Below are positions 34,904 through 43,183 of a stretch of 64,000 bases of DNA, in pieces; position 1 is the first letter of the stretch, and each line of letters opens with the position of its first letter. Origin of the DNA: Thalassovita sp. (GTDB lineage Bacteria > Pseudomonadota > Alphaproteobacteria > Rhodobacterales > Rhodobacteraceae). Below the pieces are notes generated by a model. The model was given only the letters and a program-made list of their open reading frames with translations, made no database searches and was not told where the DNA came from. A program made the position numbers and the translations under genes. The stretch lies in contig JARGPB010000016.1 of the NCBI GenBank assembly GCA_029212905.1, positions 17,334 to 81,333 on the forward strand, in the 5' to 3' direction.

Positions 34904-35206
34904 ATGCCCCGCCCCTTTACGCCCAAGGTGATCACCGCCAATGCCCTTCTCGAAGGGGATGTGGTTTACTTTACCCAGGCCGACGGCTGGACCCGGCATC
35001 TGGCCGACGCCGAGCTGATCGACGACGAGGCGCATGCTCAGCTGCGTCTTTTGGATGCTGAACGTCAACAAAATCAAGTGGTTGGCGTCTATCTGGCGGA
35101 TGTGTCTGCGGGCCAGGACGGGCCGCAGCCCACGCATTTCCGAGAAGAGTTCCGCCGCACGGGGCCTTCGAATTATTTCCACGGCAAGCAAGCAGAGGTG
35201 GCGTGA
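34904..35206 (+). CDS. DUF2849 protein of the sulfite-reduction operon
   Basis: A 100-residue protein: PFTPKVITANALLEGDVVYF, then DGWTRHLADAELIDDEAHA, ending with a FREEFRRTGPSNYFHG segment. DUF2849 proteins recur next to sulfite reductase and APS reductase genes in alphaproteobacteria, but their role is not known; an accessory or electron-transfer-assembly role is a guess. Its ATG follows AAGGA. The stop overlaps the cysI start (TGATG). Confidence 0.88.
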   Translation: MPRPFTPKVITANALLEGDVVYFTQADGWTRHLADAELIDDEAHAQLRLLDAERQQNQVVGVYLADVSAGQDGPQPTHFREEFRRTGPSNYFHGKQAEVA

Positions 35207-36873
35207 TGTACAGCTACTCCGAATTTGATAGCGCCTTTCTGGCCGCCCGCAACGATCAGTTTCGCCGCCAGGTACAACGCCGGATCGACGGGTCGCTGAC
35301 CGAAGAAGAGTTCCGCCCGCTGCGTTTGATGAACGGTCTGTACCTACAGCTGCACGCCTACATGCTGCGGGTCGCCATCCCCTATGGCACCCTATCTGGT
35401 GGCCAAATGCGGCAACTGGCCTTCATCGCGGACAAGTGGGACAAGGGCTATGGCCATTTCACCACGCGTCAGAACATCCAGTACAACTGGCCGAAACTGC
35501 CGGACGTGCCGGATATGCTGGACTCCCTGGCCGAGGTGAACATGCACGCGATTCAGACCTCCGGGAACACCATCCGCAACGTGACCGCCGACCACTTTGC
35601 TGGCGCCGCCGCGGATGAGATCGCCGATCCGCGCCCCGTGGCCGAGCTGATCCGCCAATGGTCCACCGACCACCCGGAATTCCAGTTCCTCCCGCGTAAA
35701 TTCAAGGTCGCCGTAACCGGGTCCGAAACCGACCGCGCCGTGACCCGCGCCCATGACATCGGGCTGCGGATGGTGCGCCGTGATGGCGCCGCGGGATTCG
35801 AGGTAATCGTCGGTGGTGGCCTGGGCCGCACCCCGGTTATTGGCAAGATTATCAATGACTTCCTGCCTCAAGAGGATCTGCTGCCGTACCTGGAATCCAT
35901 CGTCTCGGTCTACAATCTGCTGGGACGTCGGGACAACAAATACAAAGCGCGGATCAAGATCACCGTGAACGAAAACGGGCTAGAGACCTATCGCGATCTG
36001 GTCGAAAAACGCTTTGCCGAGATCCGCCCACAGTTCAAAGGGATCGACCAGCAAATGCTGGCCGCAATCGAGGCTCAGTTCGCGTCTCCGGCGTTCCGCA
36101 CGGCGTCGCTGGATGGCTATCAGACCGCCTATGACGCCGACCCCGTTTTCCGCAGCTGGGCCGACAGCAATCTGGCGGCCCATAAGGCCGAAGGCTATGC
36201 GATTGTCACGGTATCGCTAAAGGCGCACGGGCAAACGCCGGGCGACGCCAGCAGCGATCAGATGCGTGTTCTTGCCGATCTGGCGGAAATCTATGGCCAT
36301 AACGAACTGCGCATCAGTCACGAACAGAACGTGATCCTGCCGCATATCCACAAATCCGACCTGCCCGCGCTGCACGCCGCGCTGAAATCCGCAGGCTTGG
36401 CGACGGCCAACATCGGCCTGATCAGCGACATCATCGCCTGCCCCGGCATGGATTACTGCGCTCTGGCAACTGCACGCGCGATCCCCGTGGCACAGCAAAT
36501 CGCCGAACGTTTCGACGCGCTGAAACTCGAGCACGAGGTCGGGCCGCTGAAGATCAAGATCTCGGGCTGCATCAACGCCTGCGGGCACCACCATGTCGGA
36601 CATATCGGCATTCTGGGGCTGGACCGGGCGGGGGTCGAAAACTACCAGATCACCCTGGGTGGCGACGGCAGCGAGGACACCGTGATTGGTGAACGCGCGG
36701 GGCCGGGCTTTGCCTATGATGAAATCGTGGACGCGATCGAACGCATCATCCGCGCCTATCTGGAACAGCGTGACAGCCCCGAGGAAACCTTCTTGATGGC
36801 CTACCGTCGGCTTGGCTCTGCACCGTTCAAGGCCGCTCTTTACCCGGAGGCTGCGAGGAAAAATGCCGCTTGA
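35206..36873 (+). CDS. cysI: Assimilatory sulfite (nitrite/sulfite-type) reductase hemoprotein
   Basis: A 555-residue siroheme/4Fe-4S reductase that takes sulfite to sulfide. The two tandem ferredoxin-like/siroheme halves are present, and the cluster-binding cysteines are CPGMDYC (C412, C418) and GCINACGHHH (C455, C459). The context (cysH, DUF934, ferredoxin reductase downstream) fixes sulfite rather than nitrite. There is no cysJ-type flavoprotein, so electrons presumably come from ferredoxin. Start ATG at 35206; a GTG at 35203 is adjacent. No siroheme synthase (cysG) precedes DUF2849 as it does in many relatives. Confidence 0.93.
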   Translation: MYSYSEFDSAFLAARNDQFRRQVQRRIDGSLTEEEFRPLRLMNGLYLQLHAYMLRVAIPYGTLSGGQMRQLAFIADKWDKGYGHFTTRQNIQYNWPKLPDVPDMLDSLAEVNMHAIQTSGNTIRNVTADHFAGAAADEIADPRPVAELIRQWSTDHPEFQFLPRKFKVAVTGSETDRAVTRAHDIGLRMVRRDGAAGFEVIVGGGLGRTPVIGKIINDFLPQEDLLPYLESIVSVYNLLGRRDNKYKARIKITVNENGLETYRDLVEKRFAEIRPQFKGIDQQMLAAIEAQFASPAFRTASLDGYQTAYDADPVFRSWADSNLAAHKAEGYAIVTVSLKAHGQTPGDASSDQMRVLADLAEIYGHNELRISHEQNVILPHIHKSDLPALHAALKSAGLATANIGLISDIIACPGMDYCALATARAIPVAQQIAERFDALKLEHEVGPLKIKISGCINACGHHHVGHIGILGLDRAGVENYQITLGGDGSEDTVIGERAGPGFAYDEIVDAIERIIRAYLEQRDSPEETFLMAYRRLGSAPFKAALYPEAARKNAA

Positions 36874-37606
36874 GCAACCACTTGGCACGATTCAGGAACG
36901 CGTTGAGCATCTGAACCGGCGCTATCAGCACCACGCTGCGACGGCTGTGCTGCGCCGCGCGATGGAGGACCCCCAGGTGGGGCGGATCGCGATGGTTTCA
37001 TCCTTTGGGGCCGAAAGCGTGGTGCTGCTGCATCTGGTGTCGGTCGTGGATCGGACAACGCCTGTGCTGTTCATCGACACGCAGATGCTGTTCCCCGAAA
37101 CGCTGGAGTATCAGCGCACCGTGGCCGACAAACTGGGCCTGACAGATGTGCGTGTAATCCGCGCCGACGCCACCGAAGTCGACGCCGAGGACCCCTATGG
37201 CGCGCTGAACTTGCGCGACACGGATGCCTGCTGTGACCTGCGAAAAACGCGCCCGCTGGAAAAGGCTCTGTCGGGGTTTGATGCCTGGATCACGGGCCGA
37301 AAACGGTTCCAAGGGTCCAGTCGGGCGACACTGGATTTCTTCGAAAGCGAAGAGGACCGCCGGATCAAGGTGAACCCCCTGGCCCATTGGGACAAGCAGG
37401 ATGTTCAGGACTATATGATCAACAACCGTCTGCCCCGGCACCCGCTGGTCGCCAAGGGATATCCCTCGATCGGTTGCCGCCCCTGCACCTCGCCGGTGAA
37501 ACCTGGTGAAGATGAACGTGCAGGCCGTTGGCGTGGAACAGAAAAAGTGGAATGCGGCATTCACCTGGTGGATGGCCAAATGGTAAGAACAGGAGCAGCG
37601 CAATGA
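36863..37606 (+). CDS. cysH: APS reductase (adenylyl-sulfate reductase, thioredoxin-dependent)
   Basis: A 247-residue enzyme reducing activated sulfate to sulfite. It carries the CC...CxxC cysteine set (DACCDLRK and GCRPCTSP) that ligates a 4Fe-4S cluster, the mark of APS-using rather than PAPS-using reductases. The catalytic cysteine is in KVECGIHL. The start overlaps the cysI end by 11 bp and the stop overlaps the DUF934 start, so the genes are translationally coupled. The substrate binding loop MVSSFGAESVVLLH is normal. Confidence 0.94.
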   Translation: MPLEQPLGTIQERVEHLNRRYQHHAATAVLRRAMEDPQVGRIAMVSSFGAESVVLLHLVSVVDRTTPVLFIDTQMLFPETLEYQRTVADKLGLTDVRVIRADATEVDAEDPYGALNLRDTDACCDLRKTRPLEKALSGFDAWITGRKRFQGSSRATLDFFESEEDRRIKVNPLAHWDKQDVQDYMINNRLPRHPLVAKGYPSIGCRPCTSPVKPGEDERAGRWRGTEKVECGIHLVDGQMVRTGAAQ

Positions 37607-38013
37607 GCGTGATCGTGACTGACAAGGGCTTTGGGCCCGACGACTGGACCGGCGGCTTCACTGCCCTGGGCGAGGCGGCGAATGACGTGCTGTCGATTGA
37701 TCTGGGCTCTGACGCTGACCCTGAAACGCTGGCCGACAGGCTGCCCGCCTTGCAGATGATCCGCGTGGATTTCCCGTCCTTCGCCGATGGGCGCGGGTTC
37801 ACGCTGGCGCGTCGGCTGCGTTTGATGGGCTACACGGGCCGCCTGCGGGCCAATGGCCACGTGATTTCGGATCAATACGCGATGGCGCGACGCTCGGGTT
37901 TTGACGAGGTTGAAATCAGCGATGAGCTGGCCGCACGCCAGCCCGCCGATGAATGGGTTTTCCGCGCGAATTGGCAGTCAAATGACTATCAATCGCGTGT
38001 TCGGGCCGGTTAA
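37603..38013 (+). CDS. DUF934 protein of the sulfate-assimilation operon
   Basis: A 136-residue oxidoreductase-associated protein. The stretch MIRVDFPSFADGRGFTLARR and LRANGHVISDQYAMARRSGF are the core of DUF934, a family nearly always found with cysI/cysH in proteobacteria. It is presumed to aid sulfite reduction; its biochemistry is unknown. It overlaps the cysH stop by 4 bp and is the last gene of the DUF2849-cysI-cysH-DUF934 operon; fpr follows 80 bp later. Confidence 0.9.
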   Translation: MSVIVTDKGFGPDDWTGGFTALGEAANDVLSIDLGSDADPETLADRLPALQMIRVDFPSFADGRGFTLARRLRLMGYTGRLRANGHVISDQYAMARRSGFDEVEISDELAARQPADEWVFRANWQSNDYQSRVRAG

Positions 38014-38093
38014 TCGCCCGCGACGCCTTTCATCTGACATGGATCAAAGATAACTGAGGAATGCCGGTTTAGACCTCCGGCAAAGAAATTCAT

Positions 38094-38942
38094 ATGACCG
38101 AGATAAGCCCATTGACCGAAGCAAAACCTGTCAAAGTCCCCACCTTGCCCGACGCCCAGACCGTGACCGAGGTCAAACACTGGACTGACCGGCTGTTTTC
38201 CTTCCGCTGCACGCGGCCTGCGTCGCTGCGGTTCCGTTCAGGTGAGTTCGTGATGATCGGCCTGATGGGCGAACCGGACCCCAAGACAGGCAAGCAAAAG
38301 CCCTTGTTGCGCGCCTACTCGATCGCCTCGCCCTCCTGGGACGACGAGCTGGAGTTCTACTCGATCAAGGTGCAGGATGGCCCGCTAACCAGCCGTTTGC
38401 AGCACATCCAGCCGGGGGACGAAATTATCCTGCGGCCCAAACCCGTCGGAACCTTGGTGCATGACGCGCTTCTGCCCGGCAAACGGGTGTGGTTCTTTGC
38501 GACCGGCACCGGCTTTGCGCCCTTCGCCAGCCTGCTGCGCGATCCTCAGACCTATGAGGATTACGAAGAGGTGATCATCACCCACACCTGCCGCGAAGCA
38601 AACGAGCTGGAATACGGTGCCGAGCTGATCGAGAACATCCGCAACGATGAGCTGCTGCAAGAGCTGATCGGCGAAGAGAACCTGAAAAAGCTGCGCTACT
38701 ATCCCACCACCACCCGCGAACAAAGCCCCAAGATGGGCCGGATCACCGATCTGATGCGCGACGGGACTGTTTTCAAAGATCTGGATGTTGAACCAATCCA
38801 CCGCGAGACCGACCGCGCAATGGTCTGTGGAAATCTGGCCTTCAACCTCGAGATCAAACAGATGCTGGAGGATTATGGTCTGCGCGAAGGCGCGAACTCC
38901 AAGCCGGCCGAGTACGTGGTCGAGAAGGCCTTCTTGGACTGA
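38094..38942 (+). CDS. fpr: Ferredoxin-NADP+ reductase
   Basis: A 282-residue FAD enzyme of the bacterial FPR type. FAD-binding motif RAYSIASPSWDDELEFYS, then the NADP(H) side with FFATGTGFAPFASLLRDP and the final MVCGNLAFNLEIKQML. It would supply reduced ferredoxin/flavodoxin, plausibly to the upstream ferredoxin-dependent sulfite reductase. It has its own leader of 80 bp, so it may be transcribed separately. A bidirectional terminator follows. Confidence 0.93.
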   Translation: MTEISPLTEAKPVKVPTLPDAQTVTEVKHWTDRLFSFRCTRPASLRFRSGEFVMIGLMGEPDPKTGKQKPLLRAYSIASPSWDDELEFYSIKVQDGPLTSRLQHIQPGDEIILRPKPVGTLVHDALLPGKRVWFFATGTGFAPFASLLRDPQTYEDYEEVIITHTCREANELEYGAELIENIRNDELLQELIGEENLKKLRYYPTTTREQSPKMGRITDLMRDGTVFKDLDVEPIHRETDRAMVCGNLAFNLEIKQMLEDYGLREGANSKPAEYVVEKAFLD

Positions 38943-38972
38943 TCCCCAGACCAAAGGTTTCAGAGCAACGAA

Positions 38973-39004
38973 AAACGCCGCGCCCTTTTGGGGACGCGGC
39001 GTTT
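38973..39004. terminator. Bidirectional terminator between fpr and the Ala/Glu-rich gene
   Basis: A perfect 10-bp stem (AAACGCCGCG and CGCGGCGTTT). There is TTT on the plus side and TTTTT on the minus side, so it serves both convergent genes. Confidence 0.85.
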
Positions 39005-39025
39005 CCTATTGGTATGGTACCGGAC

Positions 39026-39682
39026 TTACAGGCCCAGTGCGCTCCGGGCTTGCTCCAGGGCGATTTTCAAGGCGGCAGGGTTGTCGCGTGCGCCCTTCAA
39101 GGCGGCCTTGGTGGTCAACTTGACGGTGGCGCTCATGTCCGAAGCGTCAATCGCCTCGATCGCTTTGTCATAGTCAAACCCTTCAACGGTGAAGAGGTCG
39201 GCCAGGCCAGCGCCCTCTTCTGCGGGAGTGTCCATGACTTCGGCTTCGACAGCATCGGTGGCTGCCTCAGTGGCAGCATCGGTAGCCGCGTCTGTTGCGG
39301 CGTCAGTGGCGGCCCCGGTCACGGCCTCAACCGCGTCAGTCACCGAGCCAGTGGCCGCATCAACGGCGTCTTCTACTGCATCTTCAACGGCATCAACTGC
39401 GGCTTCGGCAGCAGCGGCAGCTTCGGCGGCAGCAGCCTCGGCGGCGGCGGCAGCCTCGGCGGCGGCAGCTTCGGCAGCAGCGCGGGCAGCTTCGGCGGCG
39501 GCTTCGGCTTCTTCACGCACAGTATCTGCGGTGGTGTCGGCGGGGGTTTCAACGACGGGCTCAACCGGAGCAGGCGCAGTCGCAGGAGCCGGAGTTTCCT
39601 CAGGTGTGTTTGCGGGCTTCAGAACGAAATATCCGATAATGGCCAATGCGGCGACGGCTGCAATCCCAATGATGCTTTTCAT
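39026..39682 (-). CDS. Membrane-anchored Ala/Glu-rich helical repeat protein
   Basis: A 218-residue protein. It begins with one hydrophobic helix (about residues 2-20, a membrane anchor), then a Pro/Thr/Val linker, and then about 90 residues built almost only from Ala, Glu, Asp, Thr and Val in repeats of the AAAEAAAAEAAAA and DAATDAATDAAT types. It ends with a ~55-residue normal domain (FDYDKAIEAIDASD to EQARSALGL). The middle would form a long single helix or coiled coil spanning the periplasm. The ATG at 39682 follows AGAGGAAAA. The function is unknown. It is divergent from infC. Confidence 0.72.
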   Translation of the reverse strand: MKSIIGIAAVAALAIIGYFVLKPANTPEETPAPATAPAPVEPVVETPADTTADTVREEAEAAAEAARAAAEAAAAEAAAAAEAAAAEAAAAAEAAVDAVEDAVEDAVDAATGSVTDAVEAVTGAATDAATDAATDAATEAATDAVEAEVMDTPAEEGAGLADLFTVEGFDYDKAIEAIDASDMSATVKLTTKAALKGARDNPAALKIALEQARSALGL

Positions 39683-39877
39683 AACGTTTTCCTCTGTGTC
39701 AGAGACAGCCACAGATGGGCTATCCGGTCCTGCACTGACATGATCCCCATTTTGATCGACAACAAGGGGGAAAAGCGCAGTAAATACATCATAGGCCAAG
39801 ATTTGCCGCTTGAAGAAACCACAGTCCGGGTCTACGTTACGGCCTCAAATTTCGTCAATTATCTAAGGAACAATACC

Positions 39878-40429
39878 ATAGCCCGCAGACCTCATAACGC
39901 GCCGCCCACCCGCGACACTGGCCCTCGCATCAATGACCGGATTCGTGCGAATGAAATCCGCCTGATCGGTGCGGACGGTGAAAATGTTGGCGTTGTTACG
40001 CCGCAGCAGGCCATGGGCCTGGCCGAAGATGCTGGCCTGGACTTGGTCGAAATCTCGCCCAATGCCGTGCCGCCCGTATGTAAGATCATGGATTTCGGCA
40101 AGTTCAAATATGAACAGCAGAAACGTGAATCCGAAGCGCGCAAAAAGCAAAAGATCATCGAAGTCAAAGAGGTCAAGTTCCGCCCGAACACCGACACCCA
40201 TGATTATGAGGTGAAGATGCGGAACGTGGTGAAATTCCTGGAAAATGGCGACAAGGTGAAAATCACCCTGCGTTTCCGCGGTCGTGAAATGGCCCACCAG
40301 AACCTGGGTCGCGAGCTGCTGGAACGCGTCGCTGTAGACGTCAAGGAGATGAACCTCGGCAAGATCGAAAACATGCCGAAAATGGAAGGCCGCCAAATGA
40401 TCATGATGATCGGGCCTTTGCCGAAATGA
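39878..40429 (+). CDS. infC: Translation initiation factor IF-3 with an ATA start codon
   Basis: A 183-residue IF-3 with both domains: the N-terminal GPRINDRIRANEIRLI to LVEISPNAVPPVCKIMDFG, the linker and the C-terminal domain with RFRGREMAHQNLG. There is no ATG, GTG or TTG in frame near the expected start (I-A-R-R-P-H-N). An ATA codon at 39878, with AAGGAA 7 bases upstream, fits the known rule that infC uses a rare start (usually ATT) so that IF-3 represses its own translation. ATA is the rarer variant. The final methionine-rich end MIMMIGPLPK is normal. Confidence 0.9.
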   Translation: MARRPHNAPPTRDTGPRINDRIRANEIRLIGADGENVGVVTPQQAMGLAEDAGLDLVEISPNAVPPVCKIMDFGKFKYEQQKRESEARKKQKIIEVKEVKFRPNTDTHDYEVKMRNVVKFLENGDKVKITLRFRGREMAHQNLGRELLERVAVDVKEMNLGKIENMPKMEGRQMIMMIGPLPK

Positions 40430-40452
40430 TCTGTCTTTCAGTGTGATGTGAT

Positions 40453-40489
40453 ACGCCCCTGGGTTTCATTCAAACCTGGGGGCGTTTTA
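40453..40489 (+). terminator. Intrinsic terminator after infC
   Basis: A 14-bp stem with two central mismatches (ACGCCCC...GGGTTT and AAACC...GGGGGCGT), a 5-base loop and TTTT, 24 bases after the infC stop. Confidence 0.85.
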
Positions 40490-40505
40490 ATTTCCGGAGA
40501 CCCGT

Positions 40506-41099
40506 ATGTGGGAACAACGTTTCGCAACAGATGACTATGTGTTCGGCAAGGCTCCGGCGCAGTTTCTGGTTGAGCAGTCCAGCTATCTGACCCCAAATGC
40601 GACGGCCCTATCTGTGGCTGACGGTGAAGGGCGAAATTCGGTTTTCATGGCTCAGCAAGGAATGCAGGTCGATGCGCTGGAATTCGCGCCCTCCGCCCTG
40701 CGCAAGGCCAAAACCTTGGCCCAAGAGCGCGGCGTGTCCGTATCGTATCAGCAAGCTGATGTGCTGAAACACGACTGGCCCAAAACCTATGATCTGGTGG
40801 CGGGGATTTTCATTCAATTCGTCGGCCCCGAGGACCGCAAGCATCTGTTCGACGGCATGAAAGCCTCGGTTAAACCCGGCGGTCTGATCTTGCTGCACGG
40901 TTACACCCCAAAGCAGTTAGAGCACGGCACCGGCGGCCCTCCTTTTGCCGAAAACATGTACACCGAGGAGGGCCTGCGCACGGATTTCGAAGGCTGGGAC
41001 ATCCTGCGCTGTCACGCCTATGAACGCGAAGTCGAGGAAGGCCGTGGACATGTTGGACTGTCGGCCCTGATCGACTTTGTCGCGCGCAAACCGGCCTAA
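40506..41099 (+). CDS. Class I SAM-dependent methyltransferase (TehB-like)
   Basis: A 197-residue methyltransferase. It starts MWEQRFATDDYVFGKAPAQFL, a pattern seen in TehB/thiol-methyltransferase-like proteins. The SAM-binding region ALSVADGEGRNSVFMA replaces the usual acidic G-x-G-x-G loop with D-G-E-G-R-N, as in that subgroup. The next acidic segment is DALEFAPSAL, then YQQADVLKHDWP. The substrate is unknown (possibly a small thiol, selenite or tellurite compound). The ATG follows GGAG. It is convergent with the molybdopterin-binding protein gene, the stops overlapping by 4 bp. Confidence 0.85.
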   Translation: MWEQRFATDDYVFGKAPAQFLVEQSSYLTPNATALSVADGEGRNSVFMAQQGMQVDALEFAPSALRKAKTLAQERGVSVSYQQADVLKHDWPKTYDLVAGIFIQFVGPEDRKHLFDGMKASVKPGGLILLHGYTPKQLEHGTGGPPFAENMYTEEGLRTDFEGWDILRCHAYEREVEEGRGHVGLSALIDFVARKPA

Positions 41100-42085
41100 C
41101 GTCCTCCACGTCGGGGCATGGGACGGGTGGGGATTTCCTTTAGCAGCCCACCGATGCCCATACGGGCAATATCATGGCCAGTTACGGGAATCCCACAAAC
41201 AACACGCGACAGAACCCAGTCCGCGCCATTCAATGCGGGCGAGCGCGCACAGCCGGGCAGCCCGATCACGGGCCTGTCGCCAAGCGAGCCAAGAAACAGC
41301 AGATTGCCGGGATCAACAGGCATCCCGAACCGCTCAACCCGGCCACCGGCATGGCGGAGAGCTTGTGGCGCGACATCCATCGGGTCAGACGTGGCCGAGC
41401 CTGTCAGGATCAGGATCAAATCCGTTTCTGCCTGCGAAATGGCCTCTGCCAGGGCGGTTTCCTGATGTGGAACGGTGCGAATGCTTTCCAGTGACACCCC
41501 CAACGCCTCGAGCCGGGTTTGCGTTGCTGCGGCCCCCTTTTCACCTGCGCCACCGGGAATTTCCGTCACGATCAATGTGGCCGAGCGCAGGACCGGCGGC
41601 GCAAAACGGATCGCCCCGTGTGCCAATGTGCAGGCTTGGGTCAGATCAGACTCGGGCACCCCATAAGAGATGATTTTCACGGTAGCGATCATGCCCCGTG
41701 GCCCCATCTGCTGATAGGGCTGCACTGTGGCAACGGTGATCATCGGATGGACCTCGTTCGCTGCGGCCAGGTGGGCCTCGTCCAGAATCGCAAGTCCCGG
41801 CCCCTCTGCCAGCACGTTCACACGCCCCGTAAAGGGCTTGGTCAGACGCATGCCCTGCGGATCGGGAACCAATGCTTTGGCCAGGCGATGCGCGGCCTCG
41901 TCTTCGTGCAGATCATCAGGGTCCAGACGCGCCACGGTGACGGTGCCCATCCCCGCAGCCTGCATCGCAGCGACATGTCCGGCGTCCAGCATCACACCTT
42001 TGCGCAGCTTGGTGCCATTCAACTCGATCGAGTGAGCCAGAATTGCGCCAGCAGCCTGTGACGGGGGAACGGGTCCGAACCTCAT
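41096..42085 (-). CDS. Molybdopterin-binding (MoeA/MoaB-like) protein of a molybdenum-hydroxylase maturation operon
   Basis: A 329-residue protein. The second half has the MoCF_BD pattern: ILTGSATSDPMDVAPQALR, VDPGNLLFLGSLGD and VIGLPGCARSPALNG, which form the molybdopterin site. The first half (LRKGVMLDAGHVAAMQAAG) is like the SAF-type/MoeA start. Family members occur beside XdhC and MobA-like genes and act in molybdenum cofactor handling. The ATG at 42085 overlaps the xdhC stop by 4 bp. It is the last gene of the minus-strand set that starts with coxD. Confidence 0.82.
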   Translation of the reverse strand: MRFGPVPPSQAAGAILAHSIELNGTKLRKGVMLDAGHVAAMQAAGMGTVTVARLDPDDLHEDEAAHRLAKALVPDPQGMRLTKPFTGRVNVLAEGPGLAILDEAHLAAANEVHPMITVATVQPYQQMGPRGMIATVKIISYGVPESDLTQACTLAHGAIRFAPPVLRSATLIVTEIPGGAGEKGAAATQTRLEALGVSLESIRTVPHQETALAEAISQAETDLILILTGSATSDPMDVAPQALRHAGGRVERFGMPVDPGNLLFLGSLGDRPVIGLPGCARSPALNGADWVLSRVVCGIPVTGHDIARMGIGGLLKEIPTRPMPRRGGR

Positions 42086-43047
42086 CCTTTTCTTAGAACC
42101 TGTGTGCATTCGGCGATGATCGCCACGGCGATCTCGGCCGGGCTGGCGGCACCGATATCCAAACCAACCGGCCCATGAATGCGCGCAATCTGTGCTTCGG
42201 TGAACCCTTTGTCCTGCAATCGTTTCACCCGTCCGGCATGAGTCCGTTTGGACCCCAGCGCACCAATATAGAATACATCCGCCGCAAGGGCCTGCTCGAT
42301 TGCCGGGTCGTCGATCTTGGGGTCGTGCGACAGCAAAACAAGCGCTGTGCGACTGTCCAGACCCAACTCTTGAACGGCATCGTCGGGCCAATCATTCAGG
42401 ATACGTTCGCCGGGGAACCGTGCCTCAGAGCCAAAACTGTCCCGCGGGTCAATCAACACCGGATCATAGCCCGCAAGACGCGCCATCGGCACCAGGGCTT
42501 GCGCGATATGCACCGCCCCCACGACGATCATCCGCAGCGGAGGATTGTGAACCGAAACAAAGAAACGCCCGTCCTCTTCGAAGCCTGACCTGTCCATACG
42601 GAACCGCTCCGCGTGTCCATTGTGGGTGAGCCAGCGGTCTCCGTCTACCAAATCTGCGACCACAGCGACGGGCTGACGGGCCGCACGCGCAGTGACCAGC
42701 TGTTCCAACAGATCCACCGGCAGGGCGTCCCCCACGGGTTCGACCAGAACACGGATCTTGCCACCGCAGGCCAGACCGACAGCAAATGCATCGCCATCAC
42801 TGACGCCGAACTCCAGCAGGCGATGCTGGCCATCTTCGAGCGCCTCAATCGCTTCCATCACCACGGCGCCTTCGACGCAGCCGCCAGACACCGAGCCCTG
42901 AATCTCGCCTTCGCCAGACACGGCCAGCTGGCTGCCAACACGGCGAGGCGCACTGCCCCAGGTTTCCACCACAGTGGCCAAAGCGGCGCCCTTGCCTGCG
43001 CGATGCCATTGCAACGCGATCTCGGGGATATTGTCGAAACGGTCCAT
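42082..43047 (-). CDS. xdhC: XdhC/CoxF-family molybdenum cofactor chaperone
   Basis: A 321-residue protein: N-terminal XdhC/CoxI domain (ATVVETWGSAPRRVGSQL and GSVSGGCVEGAVV with the conserved Cys), then a C-terminal Rossmann-like XdhC_C domain (MIVVGAVHIAQALVPMA, FYIGALGSKRTHAGR and IHGPVGLDIGAASPAEIAV). XdhC binds molybdenum cofactor, protects its sulfurated form and delivers it to xanthine-dehydrogenase-family enzymes. The ATG follows GGGAGG. No molybdenum hydroxylase structural gene is in the window. Confidence 0.92.
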   Translation of the reverse strand: MDRFDNIPEIALQWHRAGKGAALATVVETWGSAPRRVGSQLAVSGEGEIQGSVSGGCVEGAVVMEAIEALEDGQHRLLEFGVSDGDAFAVGLACGGKIRVLVEPVGDALPVDLLEQLVTARAARQPVAVVADLVDGDRWLTHNGHAERFRMDRSGFEEDGRFFVSVHNPPLRMIVVGAVHIAQALVPMARLAGYDPVLIDPRDSFGSEARFPGERILNDWPDDAVQELGLDSRTALVLLSHDPKIDDPAIEQALAADVFYIGALGSKRTHAGRVKRLQDKGFTEAQIARIHGPVGLDIGAASPAEIAVAIIAECTQVLRKG

Positions 43048-43125
43048 GAAATGCCTCCCTCAGATGCGCAGCCTAGCACAGGTTTTCTGCATGTCTCTGC
43101 CTGAATGATACGACGAAGGTCCAAT

Positions 43126-43158
43126 GAAAACGGCCACCCGTGGGTTTCGGGTGGCCGT
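43126..43158 (-). terminator. Terminator downstream of the YeeE/YedE pair
   Basis: A perfect 11-bp stem, ACGGCCACCCG and CGGGTGGCCGT, with a 7-base loop, read leftward and followed by TTTT. It separates the sulfur transporter genes from xdhC, implying xdhC has its own promoter or is expressed by read-through. Confidence 0.8.
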
Positions 43159-43183
43159 CCTGTCATTTGTCTGCGAGCTCGGG

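Noticed and set aside
39400..39520. Short direct repeats (GCAGCCTCGGCGGC-like) considered as a CRISPR or minisatellite
   Set aside because: They are codon repeats encoding Ala/Glu runs inside an open frame, without uniform repeat and spacer lengths.
39014..39743. Gly/Ser/Ala-rich plus-strand frames over the Ala-rich gene, one continuous with infC
   Set aside because: They arise from reading GCC/GGC repeats backwards. The minus-strand frame has a signal/anchor, a Shine-Dalgarno sequence and a normal C-terminal domain, and IF-3 starts at 39878.
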